Source of the DNA: Bolinopsis microptera
Taxonomy: Eukaryota; Ctenophora; Tentaculata; Lobata; Bolinopsidae
NCBI RefSeq assembly: GCF_026151205.1
Contig: NC_087077.1
Coordinates: 20,361,198-20,425,197, forward strand
Direction: 5' to 3'
Length of the DNA: 64,000 nt
The notes beneath the pieces are model-generated. The model had not been told where the DNA came from and ran no database searches. It saw only the letters and a list, made by a program, of their open reading frames with translations. Numbering within the stretch: position 1 is the first letter of the stretch; each line of letters begins with the position of its first letter. A program made the translations under genes and the position numbers. This document shows, in pieces, positions 21,892 through 35,400 of this stretch.

Positions 21892-23498
21892 GGGGGAGGG
21901 GGTTTTCGAGGGAATTAATGCCGAGAGGTTACTGATTCTTTAAAGATTACTTGATTACATACCTGGCAAGCTTTCTTGCTTTTGAAATTTGAAATGTTGA
22001 GATCAAACTTAATTTAACCACGCTTGTTTTACTTTGATCACAACTCTAACCGAATGATTCAAGTACATAAATTTACCGATGAGCAAACCCAAAAGGGTTT
22101 TTTTTTAAAAAACCTCTTCAAAAATTTTTTAATTTTTTAAAAAGGATGAAAAATTAAAATTTAGGTTAAATTTTTTCAAAAAAAATTGTTTTAGAAAAAG
22201 CTCCGAAATGTTCGTTATAATACGACAACGGTGTAGTTATTAACTAATACTAATAGCTTTATAGCTCTCGGCCCGCCCTTATTCATTACTGATCTATTGT
22301 AGGGATGTTAAAGGCCCGCTTATAGCTTTTAAATGCAAAGCATACGATCATTATGGCCAGAATACTTGAATTATACATAGATTATGCAGGAAGACTAGAC
22401 AAAACCAGTCATTAGCCACAGAGGCCCTGTGGGCGGGGGAGCGTACTATAAGTGCGTGATGGCCTCCTCAATATTATATAGAGCCATTACACAATCGCCA
22501 ACTGTTTGGCAGTGAGCCAGCTGGAGAATGAGCCTCGTGACTCTGGTTGTTGCTGGGGCTGAACGCGCAGCATTATGCAAAGAACATATTGTCAGTATTC
22601 AGCTGATATATAATGGTTATGAGTGAAACTACTTATGGCATACAGCCACATTTCATGCGGTAATTTACAACATTTACGTCAACGATTCCGGTATTGCATG
22701 CCAACTCATCTGGCGATGTTAATATTACCACGTATCAAACATACCTAGATAACATTTCCGTCATTTTATTGAGGTAAAAATTCTTGCTATCTTGGAAGTG
22801 AAACTTTTTAAAGGGGACTCAGAAATACTCGGATCATAACAACGTCAACATGGTACGATAACAAATTAGCAGATCACAAAGTATCATAACTACAATGTTA
22901 TGCTATTTTAGAACTCGAAACATTAGACAGTACTAATCATAAAATCACCATAAAGTGCTACCAATACAAAGTAACATTACCTTATATGGTAGTGTTACCA
23001 TAGTAATACTACCATATAAGGTAGTGTTACCATAGTAATACTACCATATAAGGTAATACAAAGTCAAATATTCATTTCAGTTTCACTCCTACTCACCTAC
23101 TGTTTATTGAGTAATTATACACACAAGGTCTAGAATCTAGATGGACACGAAAATTATACAAATTAAGTAACTCAACTTACATAGGTTGCCATAAATCATA
23201 ACATGAATGAGCTGGAATATATCTCTGAATATACCGGTAGAAAACCTTTTGTACAAAACCCTGCCTAAACATCCATTAGTGCATTGCCGCACCCGCTAAA
23301 AAGGAGGTTCGAATGAATGATGGAACCATGACAACAAATGGTAAAAGTGTGTAACATTGCTTCTCTGCTGACGAGGCCAGATATCTAACTATCAGGGAGG
23401 CAAAAATATCTGAGGAGCATCACGTGTTCTCCTTATATGGGCATCACGTGTTCATCATGACAGATCACGTGTTCTCCTTATATGGGCATCACGTGACA
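21892..23498. other. Intergenic region and 3' flank of ATG16, with palindromic CCTTATATGG repeats
   Basis: Mostly unique. An oligo-A/T-rich segment lies at 22088-22200. At 22980-23057 a tandem palindrome alternates CCTTATATGGTAGTGTTACC with its complement. At 23405-23500 a block of about 45 bp containing CACGTGTTCTCCTTATATGG is duplicated. It extends across the ATG16 stop codon (GATCTATCATGATG versus GATCTGTCATGATG). Confidence 0.6.
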
Positions 23499-26400
23499 TC
23501 ATGATAGATCTGACCACACGTAGAACTTCTTGCTCTTCTCGAGACTGATAAAGGCTTGACCCATGGGGTGCCACTTAACAACAGGAACCGCTGAGCTGTG
23601 CATTTTAGGGACCTCCTCTCTCTTTAGGGTGCGCGTGTTCCAGACGAATATGTTGCCGTCTGTAGAACCACATGCTATGTACTGTCCGTCTGGACTGAAG
23701 GAACAGCGTGTGTGTTCCCCCATTCTTAGCCCATCTGCTGTAAAGGTTGCTATCGCTTGTCTTAGTTTGAGGTCTATGAACTTTATCGTGGACGCGTCCT
23801 GAAGGGGATAGAAATCGTTTAATGATGAAAAATATATAATATATCAAATATATAATGTCAACTATATTAAGATAAAATGAAGTTCTTGTATTGTAGTAAT
23901 ATTTTCTATAATAAGACTATTATATACCTTGCAACTACACGCGAGGTACTTCCCACATCCGCTCAGATCCAAGCTTGTTATCCGACCATCTAGGAGCATT
24001 TCAAAGGAAGATGTGTCCTGTCTCTCATCCCAGAACCTCAAGCGTTTGTCGAAGTGACCACTCACAATGTCCGTGCTGAATTAAGTTACATTTAAGTTTA
24101 TATTTCGTGTCTTCGTGGACATACCAAATACAATACTATAATACTTTACAATAAATTATAAACCTATCCTAATACTGGGTAGAATTGCACCTTGATTGAT
24201 CAAAATATGTCGTCCACAAATAGTTACTCTGTTTAATAAGGTGCTGTCTAACTCCGTGGACAAGTAAATTAAGTAAAGTAATTGAAAGCAGCAGGGCCGT
24301 AGCAAGGAACAGAGCCCCTAAAAATGGATATTTTGTTAAGTGTTACATAAGGAAGTTTTACATTGAGTTAACACCAGGGGCGGGGGGGGGGGCACCACTC
24401 ACTTACCCTTGTTCACTAAGCACAGCGAGATCGTGACAACTTGACCGAGCAAATATCGTCCGTACATCTGAGGAGAACAGTAATTATGTAGCAGGTTTAA
24501 GTGAGTTCTAAGCAATGGAATTTGGTGGTGAACTTGTAGGTATGATATACAATACAATCAATACACGTGATAAACATATAAGGAGAACACGTGATCAGAC
24601 TAAATCTTACTTTTGTTAGTTCTGACGTCCCACAACCTCAGGGTCCTATCATGACTTCCCGACACTATTTTCTGAGAGTGGCTGTAGAATTTGACGCAGT
24701 AAATCTTGTTGTCGTGTCCCATAAAAGTGGAGCGGATTTGCCCACCAGCAACTTGCCACATTCTAACTGCTGAGTCGTTTGACCCCGCCACCACGTATTG
24801 ATCCTGGAATAGTTTCATCTCAATGTCCTGTGAGGCTAGGAGGTTTCAAATCGATGCCAGATTTGAAACCAGGAATTCTGGTTCTGAGCTAAAATTCTCT
24901 ACCAGTAGTTTCAGAAATATTCGATTTAAAGTGCTTCTTTTAGTTAGAAATTGGATCGAGAAATTAATCTATTAGCAGCGAGTAAATACGTGTACATTAA
25001 GAGATAAATTTCAATTTGTATCGGTGGCGCGCACCGTGCGCAGAATAAACACGCGTAACCTAACTACTTGCCATGAAAATTTTAATACTACTTTGGCAGC
25101 GCGCGCTACGCGGACAACATTTGTCCATATAATGATTCCTCAAAATGGAGACATTTTCTCAATTTCAGATTTCGCCCAAAACAGCCTAAAACTGATCTAT
25201 CTTACAAGGTATCAGTTCTAATATGACAGGAAAGTTTTTTGAACCGGTGAAAAAGGATGGTGAAGATAAAATATGCCAAAAATTTAAATTCTGAAATTCA
25301 TCGAAAAACATCGTAGGGAACCGGAATTCCAAGATAAGAATAAATGTTAACTGTCCTAATAGACCAGGGAGGGTATTTACAGTTGACACCCTGGTAGATC
25401 TGGAAGTATTTGGGGCCTTCAGGGGGAAAAATGGGCCGAAAAGGGGCCGAAAAGGGGCATTTTCGGGTGTTTTCAAATTTGAGATTTCAAAGCCAGATTT
25501 TCGGCTTTAGTTGGCTGGGACACGCCCAAATTGGTGTGGGTGAGTTGCATAGAGGTAGTACAAGTGTGATCCGTTGCAGAAATCCGGGTTCCCAAGATTC
25601 AAAATGACTTGACAAGATTTTGTAAAAAATTGGAGACATTTTGGAATCCATGGGAATTTTTTGGAGACATCCATATTTCGCCCTAAAACGTCTCCAATGA
25701 GTTTGTTTGGCACCCTGGTTAATCTGGAAGTACGTTACCAGTTATTTGGGGCCTTCAGGGGGGAAAATGGGCCGAAAAATGGGCCGGAAAGGGGCATTTT
25801 CGGGTGTTTTCAAATTTGAGATTTCAAAGCCAGATTTTCGGCTTTAGTTGGCTGGGACATGCCCAAATTGGTGTGGGTGAGTTGCATAGAGGTAGTACAA
25901 GTGTGATCCGTTGCAGAAATCTGGGTTCCCAAGATTCAAAATGACTTGACAAGATTTTGTAAAAAATTGGAGACATTTTGGAATCCATGGGAATTTTTTG
26001 GAGACATCCATATTTCGCCCTAAAACGTCTCCAATGAGTTTGGTTGGCACCCTGGTTGATCTGGAAGTACGTTACCAGTTATTTGGGGCCTTCAGGGGGG
26101 AAAATGGGCCGAAAAATGGGCCGGAAAGGGGCATTTTCGGGTGTTTTCAAATTTGAGATTTCAAAGCCAGATTTTCGGCTTTAGTTGGCTGGGACATGCC
26201 CAAATTGGTGTGGGTGAGTTGCATAGAGGTAGTACAAGTGTGATCCGTTGCAGAAATCTGGGTTCCCAAGATTCAAAATGACTTGACAAGATTTTGTAAA
26301 AAATTGGAGACATTTTGGAATCCATGGGAATTTTTTGGAGACATCCATATTTCGCCCTAAAACGTCTCCAATGAGTTTGGTTGGCACCCTGGTTGATCTG

Positions 26401-29400
26401 GAAGTACGTTACCAGTTATTTGGGGCCTTCAGGGGGGAAAATGGGCCGAAAAATGGGCCGAAAAGGGGCATTTTCGGGTGTTTTCAAATTTGAGATTTCA
26501 AAGCCAGATTTTCGGCTTTAGTTGGCTGGGACATGCCCAAATTGGTGTGGGTGAGTTGCATAGAGGTAGTACAAGTGTGGACCGTTGCAGAAATCCGGGT
26601 TCCCAAGATTCAAAATGACTTGAAAAGATTTTGTAAAAAATTGGACACCCGAAAATGCCCCTTTTCGGCCCATTTTTCGGCACCATTTTCCCCCCTGGCT
26701 CTGAAGGCCCCAAATAACTGGTAACGTACTTCCAGATCAACCAGGGTGCCAACCAAACTCATCGGAGACGTTTTAGGGCGAAATATGGATGTCTCCAAAA
26801 AATTCCCATGGATTCCAAAATGTCTCCAATTTTTTACAAAATCTTTTCAAGTCATTTTGAATCTTGGGAACCCGGATTTCTGCAACGGATCACACTTGTA
26901 CTACCTCTATGCAACTCACCCACACCAATTTGGGCATGTCCTAGCCAACTAAAGCCGAAAATCTGGCTTTGAAATCTCAAATTTGAAAACACCCGAAAAT
27001 GTCCCTTTTCGGCCCATTTTTCGGCCCATTTTCGCCCCTGAAGGCCCCAAATAACTGGTAACGTACTTCCAGATCAACCAGGGTGCCAACCAAACTCATT
27101 GGAGACGTTTTAGGGCGAAATATGGATGTCTCCAAAAAATTCCCATGGATTCCAAAATGTCTCCAATTTTTTACAAAATCTTGTCAAGTCATTTTGAATC
27201 TTGGGAACCCGGATTTCTGCAACGGATCACACTTGTACTACCTCTATGCAACTCACCCACACCAATTTGGGCGTGTCCCAGCCAACTAAAGCCGAAAATC
27301 TGGCTTTGAAATCTCAAATTTGAAAACACCCGAAAATGCCCCTTTCCGGCCCATTTTTCGGCCCATTTTCCCCCCTGAAGGCCCCAAATAACTGGTAGCG
27401 TACTTCCAGATCAACCAGGGTGCTAACCAAACTCATTGGAGACGTTTTAGGGCGAAATATGGATGTCTCCAAAAAATTCCCATGGATTCCAAAATGTCTC
27501 CAATTTTTTACAAAATCTTGTCAAGTCATTTTGAATCTTGGGAACCCGGATTTCTGCAACGGATCACACTTGTACTACCTCTATGCAACTCACCCACACC
27601 AATTTGGGCGTGTCCCAGCCAACTAAAGCCGAAAATCTGGCTTTGAAATCTCAAATTTGAAAACACCCGAAAATGCCCCTTTTCGGCCCATTTTTCGGCC
27701 CATTTTCGCCCCTGAAGGCCCCAAATAACTGGTAACGTACTTCCAGATCAACCAGGGTGCCAACCAAACTCATTGGAGACGTTTTAGGGCGAAATATGGA
27801 TGTCTCCAAAAAATTCCCATGGATTCCAAAATGTCTCCAATTTTTTACAAAATCTTGTCAAGTCATTTTGAATCTTGGGAACCCGGATTTCTGCAACGGA
27901 TCACACTTGTACTACCTCTATGCAACTCACCCACACCAATTTGGGCGTGTCCCAGCGAACTAAAGCCGAAAATCTGGCTTTGAAATCTCAAATTTGAAAA
28001 CACCCGAAAATGCCCCTTTTCGGCCCATTTTTCGGCCCATTTTCCCCCCTGAAGGCCCCAAATAACTGGTAACGTACTTCCAGATCAACCAGGGTGCCAA
28101 CCAAACTCATTGGAGACGTTTTAGGGCGAAATATGGATGTCTCCAAAAAATTCCCATGGATTCCAAAATGTCTCCAATTTTTTACAAAATCTTGTCAAGT
28201 CATTTTGAATCTTGGGAACCCGGATTTCTGCAACGGATCACACTTGTACTACCTCTATGCAACTCACCCACACCAATTTGGGCGTGTCCCAGCCAACTAA
28301 AGCCGAAAATCTGGCTTTGAAATCTCAAATTTGAAAACACCCGAAAATGCCCCTTTCCGGCCCATTTTTCGGCCCATTTTCCCCCCTGAAGGCCCCAAAT
28401 AACTGGTAACGTACTTCCAGATCAACCAGGGTGCTAACCAAACTCATTGGAGACGTTTTAGAACGAAATATGGATGTCTCCAAAAAATTCCCATGGATTC
28501 CAAAATGTCTCCAATTTTTTACAAAATCTTGTCAAGTCATTTTGAATCTTGGGAACCCGGATTTCTGCAACGGATCACACTTTTACTACCTCTATGCAAC
28601 TCACCCACACCAATTTGGGCGTGTCCCAGCCAACTAAAGCCGAAAATCTGGCTTTGAAATCTCAAATTTGAAAACACCCGAAAATGCCCCTTTTCGGCCC
28701 ATTTTTCGATCCATTTTCCCCCCTGAAGGCCCCAAATAACTGGTAACGTACTTCCAGATCAACCAGGGTGCCAACCAAACTCATTGGAGACGTTGTAGGG
28801 CGAAATATGGATGTCTCCAAAAAATTCCCATGGATTCCAAAATGTCTCCAATTTTTTACAAAATCTTGTCAAGTCATTTTGAATCTTGGGAACCCGGATT
28901 TCTGCAACGGATCACACTTGTACTACCTCTATGCAACTCACCCACACCAATTTGGGCGTGTCCCAGCCAACTAAAGCCGAAAATCTGGCTTTGAAATCTC
29001 AAATTTGAAAACACCCGAAAATGCCCCTTTTCGGCCCATTTTTCGGCCCATTTTCGCCCCTGAAGGCCCCAAATAACTGGTAACGTACTTCCAGATCAAC
29101 CAGGGTGCCAACCAAACTCATTGGAGACGTTTTAGGGCGAAATATGGATGTCTCCAAAAAATTCCCATGGATTCCAAAATGTCTCCAATTTTTTACAAAA
29201 TCTTGTCAAGTCATTTTGAATCTTGGGAACCCGGATTTCTGCAACGGATCACACAAGTGTACTACCTCTATGCAACTCACCCACACCAATTTGGGCGTGT
29301 CCCAGCCAACTAAAGCCGAAAATCTGGCTTTGAAATCTCAAATTCGAAAACACCCGAAAATGCCCCTTTCCGGCCCATTTTTCGGCCCATTTTCCCCCCT

Positions 29401-32400
29401 GAAGGCCCCAAATAACTGGTAACGTACTTCCAGATCAACCAGGGTGCTAACCAAACTCATTGGAGACGTTTTAGGGCGAAATATGGATGTCTCCAAAAAA
29501 TTCCCATGGATTCCAAAATGTCTCCAATTTTTTACAAAATCTTGTCAAGTCATTTTGAATCTTGGGAACCCGGATTTCTGCAACGGATCACACTTGTACT
29601 ACCTCTATGCAACTCACCCACACCAATTTGGGCGTGTCCCAGCCAACTAAAGCCGAAAATCTGGCTTTGAAATCTCAAATTTGAAAACACCCGAAAATGC
29701 CCCTTTTCGGCCCATTTTTCGGCCCATTTTCGCCCCTGAAGGCCCCAAATAACTGGTAACGTACTTCCAGATCAACCAGGGTGCCAACCAAACTCATTGG
29801 AGACGTTTTAGGGCGAAATATGGATGTCTCCAAAAAATTCCCCTGGATTCCAAAATGTTTCCAATTTTTTACAAAATCTTGTCAAGTCATTTTGAATCTT
29901 GGGAACCCGGATTTCTGCAACGGATCACACTTGTACTACCTCTATGCAACTCACCCACACCAATTTGGGCGTGTCCCAGCCAACTAAAGCCGAAAATCTG
30001 GCTTTGAAATCTCAAATTTGAAAACACCCGAAAATGCCCCTTTCCGGCCCATTTTTCGGCCCATTTTACCCCCTGAAGGCCCCAAATAACTGGTAACGTA
30101 CTTCCAGATCAACCAGGGTGCTAACCAAACTCATTGGAGACGTTTTAGGGCGAAATATGGATGTCTCCAAAAAATTCCCATGGATTCCAAAATGTCTCCA
30201 ATTTTTTACAAAATCTTGTCAAGTCATTTTGAATCTTGGGAACCCGGATTTCTGCAACGGATCACACTTGTACTACCTCTATGCAACTCACCCACACCAA
30301 TTTGGGCGTGTCCCAGCCAACTAAAGCCGAAAATCTGGCTTTGAAATCTCAAATTTGAAAACACCCGAAAATGCCCCTTTTCGGCCCATTTTTCGGCCCA
30401 TTTTCCCCCCTGAAGGCCCCAAATAACTGGTAACGTACTTCCAGATCAACCAGGGTGCCAACCAAACTCATTGGAGACGTTTTAGGGCGAAATATGGATG
30501 TCTCCAAAAAATTCCCATGGATTCCAAAATGTCTCCAATTTTTTACAAAATCTTGTCAAGTCATTTTGAATCTTGGGAACCCGGATTTCTGCAACGGATC
30601 ACACTTGTACTACCTCTATGCAACTCACCCACACCAATTTGGGCGTGTCCCAGCCAACTAAAGCCGAAAATCTGGCTTTGAAATCTCAAATTTGAAAACA
30701 CCCGAAAATGCCCCTTTCCGGCCCATTTTTCGGCCCATTTTCCCCCCTGAAGGCCCCAAATAACTGGTAACGTACTTCCAGATCAACCAGGGTGCTAACC
30801 AAACTCATTGGAGACGTTTTAGGGCGAAATATGGATGTCTCCAAAAAATTCCCATGGATTCCAAAATGTCTCCAATTTTTTACAAAATCTTGTCAAGTCA
30901 TTTTGAATCTTGGGAACCCGGATTTCTGCAACGGATCACACTTGTACTACCTCTATGCAACTCACCCACACCAATTTGGGCGTGTCCCAGCCAACTAAAG
31001 CCGAAAATCTGGCTTTGAAATCTCAAATTTGAAAACACCCGAAAATGCCCCTTTTCGGCCCATTTTTCGGCCCATTTTCCCCCCTGAAGGCCCCAAATAA
31101 CTGGTAACGTACTTCCAGATCAACCAGGGTGCCAACCAAACTCATTAGAGACGTTTTAGGGCGAAATATGGATGTCTCCAAAAAATTCCCATGGATTCCA
31201 AAATGTCTCCAATTTTTTACAAAATCTTGTCAAGTCATTTTGAATCTTGGGAACCCGGATTTCTGCAACGGATCACACTTATACTACCTCTATGCAACTC
31301 ACCCACACCAATTTGGGCGTGTCCCAGCCAACTAAAGCCGAAAATCTGGCTTTGAAATCTCAAATTTGAAAACACCTGAAAATGCCCCTTTTCGGCCCAT
31401 TTTTCGGCCCATTTTCCCCCCTGAAGGCCCCAAATAACTGGTAACGTACTTCCAGATCAACCAGGGTGCCAACCAAACTCATTGGAGACGTTTTAGGGCG
31501 AAATATGGATGTCTCCAAAAAATTCCCATGGATTCCAAAATGTCTCCAATTTTTTACAAAATCTTGTCAAGTCATTTTGAATCTTGGGAACCCGGATTTC
31601 TGCAACGGATCACACTTGTACTACCTCTATGCAACTCACCCACACCAATTTGGGCGTGTCCCAGCCAACTAAAGCCGAAAATCTGGCTTTGAAATCTCAA
31701 ATTTGAAAACACCCGAAAATGCCCCTTTTCGGCCCATTTTTCGGCCCATTTTCCCCCCTGAAGGCCCCAAATAACTGGTAACGTACTTCCAGATCAACCA
31801 GGGTGCCAACCAAACTCATTGGAGACGTTTTAGGGCGAAATATGGATGTCTCCAAAAAATTCCCATGGATTTCAAAATGTCTCCAATTTTTTACAAAATC
31901 TTGTCAAGTCATTTTGAATCTTGGGAACCCGGATTTCTGCAACGGATCACACTTGTACTACCTCTATGCAACTCACCCACACCAATTTGGGCGTGTCCCA
32001 GCGAACTAAAGCCGAAAATCTGGCTTTGAAATCTCAAATTTGAAAACACCCGAAAATGCCCCTTTTCGGCCCATTTTCGGCCCATTTTCCCCCCTGAAGG
32101 CCCCAAATAACTGGTAACGTACTTCCAGATCAACCAGGGTGCTAACCAAACTCATTGGAGACGTTTTAGGGCGAAATATGGATGTCTCCAAAAAATTCCC
32201 ATGGATTCCAAAATGTCTCCAATTTTTTACAAAATCTTGTCAAGTCATTTTGAATCTTGGGAACCCGGATTTCTGCAACGGATCACACTTGTACTACCTC
32301 TATGCAACTCACCCACACCAATTTGGGCGTGTCCCAGCCAACTAAAGCCGAAAATCTGGCTTTGAAATCTCAAATTTGAAAACACCCGAAAATGCCCCTT

Positions 32401-35400
32401 TTCGGCCCATTTTTCGGCCCATTTTCCCCCCTGAAGGCCCCAAATAACTGGTAACGTACTTCCAGATCAACCAGGGTGCCAACCAAACTCATTGGAGACG
32501 TTTTAGGGCGAAATATGGATGTCTCCAAAAAATTCCCATGGATTCCAAAATGTCTCCAATTTTTTACAAAATCTTGTCAAGTCATTTTGAATCTTGGGAA
32601 CCCGGATTTCTGCAACGGATCACACTTGTACTACCTCTATGCAACTCACCCACACCAATTTGGGCGTGTCCCAGCGAACTAAAGCCGAAAATCTGGCTTT
32701 GAAATCTCAAATTTGAAAACACCCGAAAATGCCCCTTTTCGGCCCATTTTCGGCCCATTTTCCCCCCTGAAGGCCCCAAATAACTGGTAACGTACTTCCA
32801 GATCAACCAGGGTGCTAACCAAACTCATTGGAGACGTTTTAGGGCGAAATATGGATGTCTCCAAAAAATTCCCATGGATTCCAAAATGTCTCCAATTTTT
32901 TACAAAATCTTGTCAAGTCATTTTGAATCTTGGGAACCCGGATTTCTGCAACGGATCACACTTGTACTACCTCTATGCAACTCACCCACACCAATTTGGG
33001 CGTGTCCCAGCCAACTAAAGCCGAAAATCTGGCTTTGAAATCTCAAATTTGAAAACACCCGAAAATGCCCCTTTTCGGCCCATTTTTCGGCCCATTTTCG
33101 CCCCTGAAGGCCCCAAATAACTGGTAACGTACTTCCAGATCAACCAGGGTGCCAACCAAACTCATTGGAGACGTTTTAGGGCGAAATATGGAAAACAAAA
33201 TTTTGACATATTTTTTTGGCAAATATGGTTTCCCACCCCCCTTTTTTGTCTTCTTTTCGCATGTGAAAGGTCTTAGTTTGTTTGAGGGACAGACCAGAAC
33301 TCAGTTAAGCCATATACAGCTAATTTAAGTGCTTAAATATCAATAATACGTAATTCCCCTCTAATTCCCCTCCAATTCCCATGAAATTCCCATGGAGACA
33401 ATGTCTCCAAAATGTCTCCAAATATGAGGAATCATAATATCCATTTGTCAGTGTGTCAGATAGTGGCAATCAGAAGTACGCAAGGCTGGCTGCTAGTTTC
33501 TACTGTTAACAGTCAACTCCATATCTCTCTTACCCGTTCGTCAATGTCAATACTCATAACTCCAGCATTGCACCCAGTCAACGTGCTGATACTATCAACA
33601 TTTGGCACTGAAATACAGAATTATTTAGCAATCGTACAGCCGGAAGTGGAGAAAGTCTTAGAACTAAAATTTATAGCCTATGATGTGCACCAGCTCTATG
33701 AGTATCAGTTGGAAGCCCTATTAAAACTGTAAAATAATTATAACTAACGATTACTGGATCTCCATAACTTGACACATTTATCTGCCCCTCCTGTAGCAAA
33801 CATCGTCCCTTGATAACTGAAGGCTAACGAGTATAACTCGCTCGAATGTTGCTCCTGAAAACGTGGCCTTCAGACATTAATAAACCATTATTATATGTGC
33901 TATATGTTAATGATTTTCCAGACAATAGTAAGAGTAAAACTATAATATTAATCTGATTGGAAATGAAAAATTGTAAAAACTATAAAATGATAATATACCC
34001 ACCACTTTGTTGGTAACTTGGCTTGGTATGATAGCAGGTCCGGAGTACAGTCTGCAGCGAGATGAAACACTGATAATAAACATGTGTTAAGTAATGGATA
34101 CTTTGCTACTTTTTAACGACCAATCAATAACTAGAATATTTTTCACTAGTCAAAATAAACCATCATCTTTCCATCACCCACGTGCACTGCAATCAGCGAA
34201 GAAGGCACAATTTCTGTTACAACAAAAAGTATTAGAATCAGTACACTAAAATCACAAACACATGCTGCCTACTGGTTAAGGGAAATGGGTCATACCAGAC
34301 TCTAGGTAAAGGTAAGTATAGGTTAATAGACCATGCCTAATCAACTAAAGAATAACCCTGGTTCAATGAGACACAGCTGGATAACAGGTCACAGCACGTG
34401 TGATGACGTCACAGCACGTGTGATGACGTCACAGCACGTGTGATGACGTCACAGCACGTGTGATGACGTCACAGCACGTGTGATGACGTCACAGCACGTG
34501 TGATGACGTCACAGCACGTGTGATGACGTCACAGCACGTGTGATGACGTCACAGCACGTGTGATGACGTCACAGCACGTGTGATGACGTCACAGCACGTG
34601 TGATGACGTCACAGCACGTGTGGTTCAATGAGACACAGCTGGATAACAGGTCACAGCACGTGTGAAGACGTCACAGCACGTGTGGTTCAATGCGACACAG
34701 CTGGATAACAGGTAACTTACGAACTGTGCCTTGATTCGTGGTCCTCGCTCTCAGACTCAGATTTGCGGAATAAACGAGAGAATAGTCCAGCACGCCCCCC
34801 GGCACCACTATTCGATATTCCACCCAAACTAAACACATGTTTACATTAGGCTCCTTATTCCAAACCTTATTATCTTAAGGATGTTTTATATGAGGTGTGA
34901 GATGGCATCTTTGTGGTTGTGATAAAGTTGATGAGCAGATTTTTAGCATTCCATTGTTTTATTAGAATCACTAAATCATCCTGACACTATTGATACAAAC
35001 ATTTTATATAACTGTGACAGAAAGGCCTACCGGCTGCGGGGAAGCGATAAAATATCAACTTGAGAAAGGTTAGAGGTGTGATTAACACTTAACAAACTGA
35101 AATAACAACTATTTTCAAGAGAGAGAGGAAGTGCCGACATGTAATAAAAAGAACGGCGGAGTGAACACGTGGTGCTAGGGACAAAAGGAAATCGCGGCAT
35201 GTACAGAATCGCGATTTTTCCCATTTTTTGCGACAAATTTTACATGTCTTGCGGTATCAAACGCGGTAAAAATCGCAGTATCGCGATTTTCTTTTGACCC
35301 TGCGTGATGCCCACATAAGGAGTGAACACCTTTACATGCAGACCCCAATGATATAACATGTTACATACGATTGTTCGGGCGAGTTGTTATCTTCTTTTCT

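Noticed and set aside
25507..33018. Many 68-codon ORFs as a tandem gene family
   Set aside because: They recur because the 337-bp satellite is homogeneous. There are no shared promoter, splice or domain features, and the unit length breaks frame.
33412..33732. A 106-codon plus-strand frame that looks protein-like
   Set aside because: It is antisense to ATG16 exon 33534-33607, whose frame, splice sites and WD40 match are convincing.
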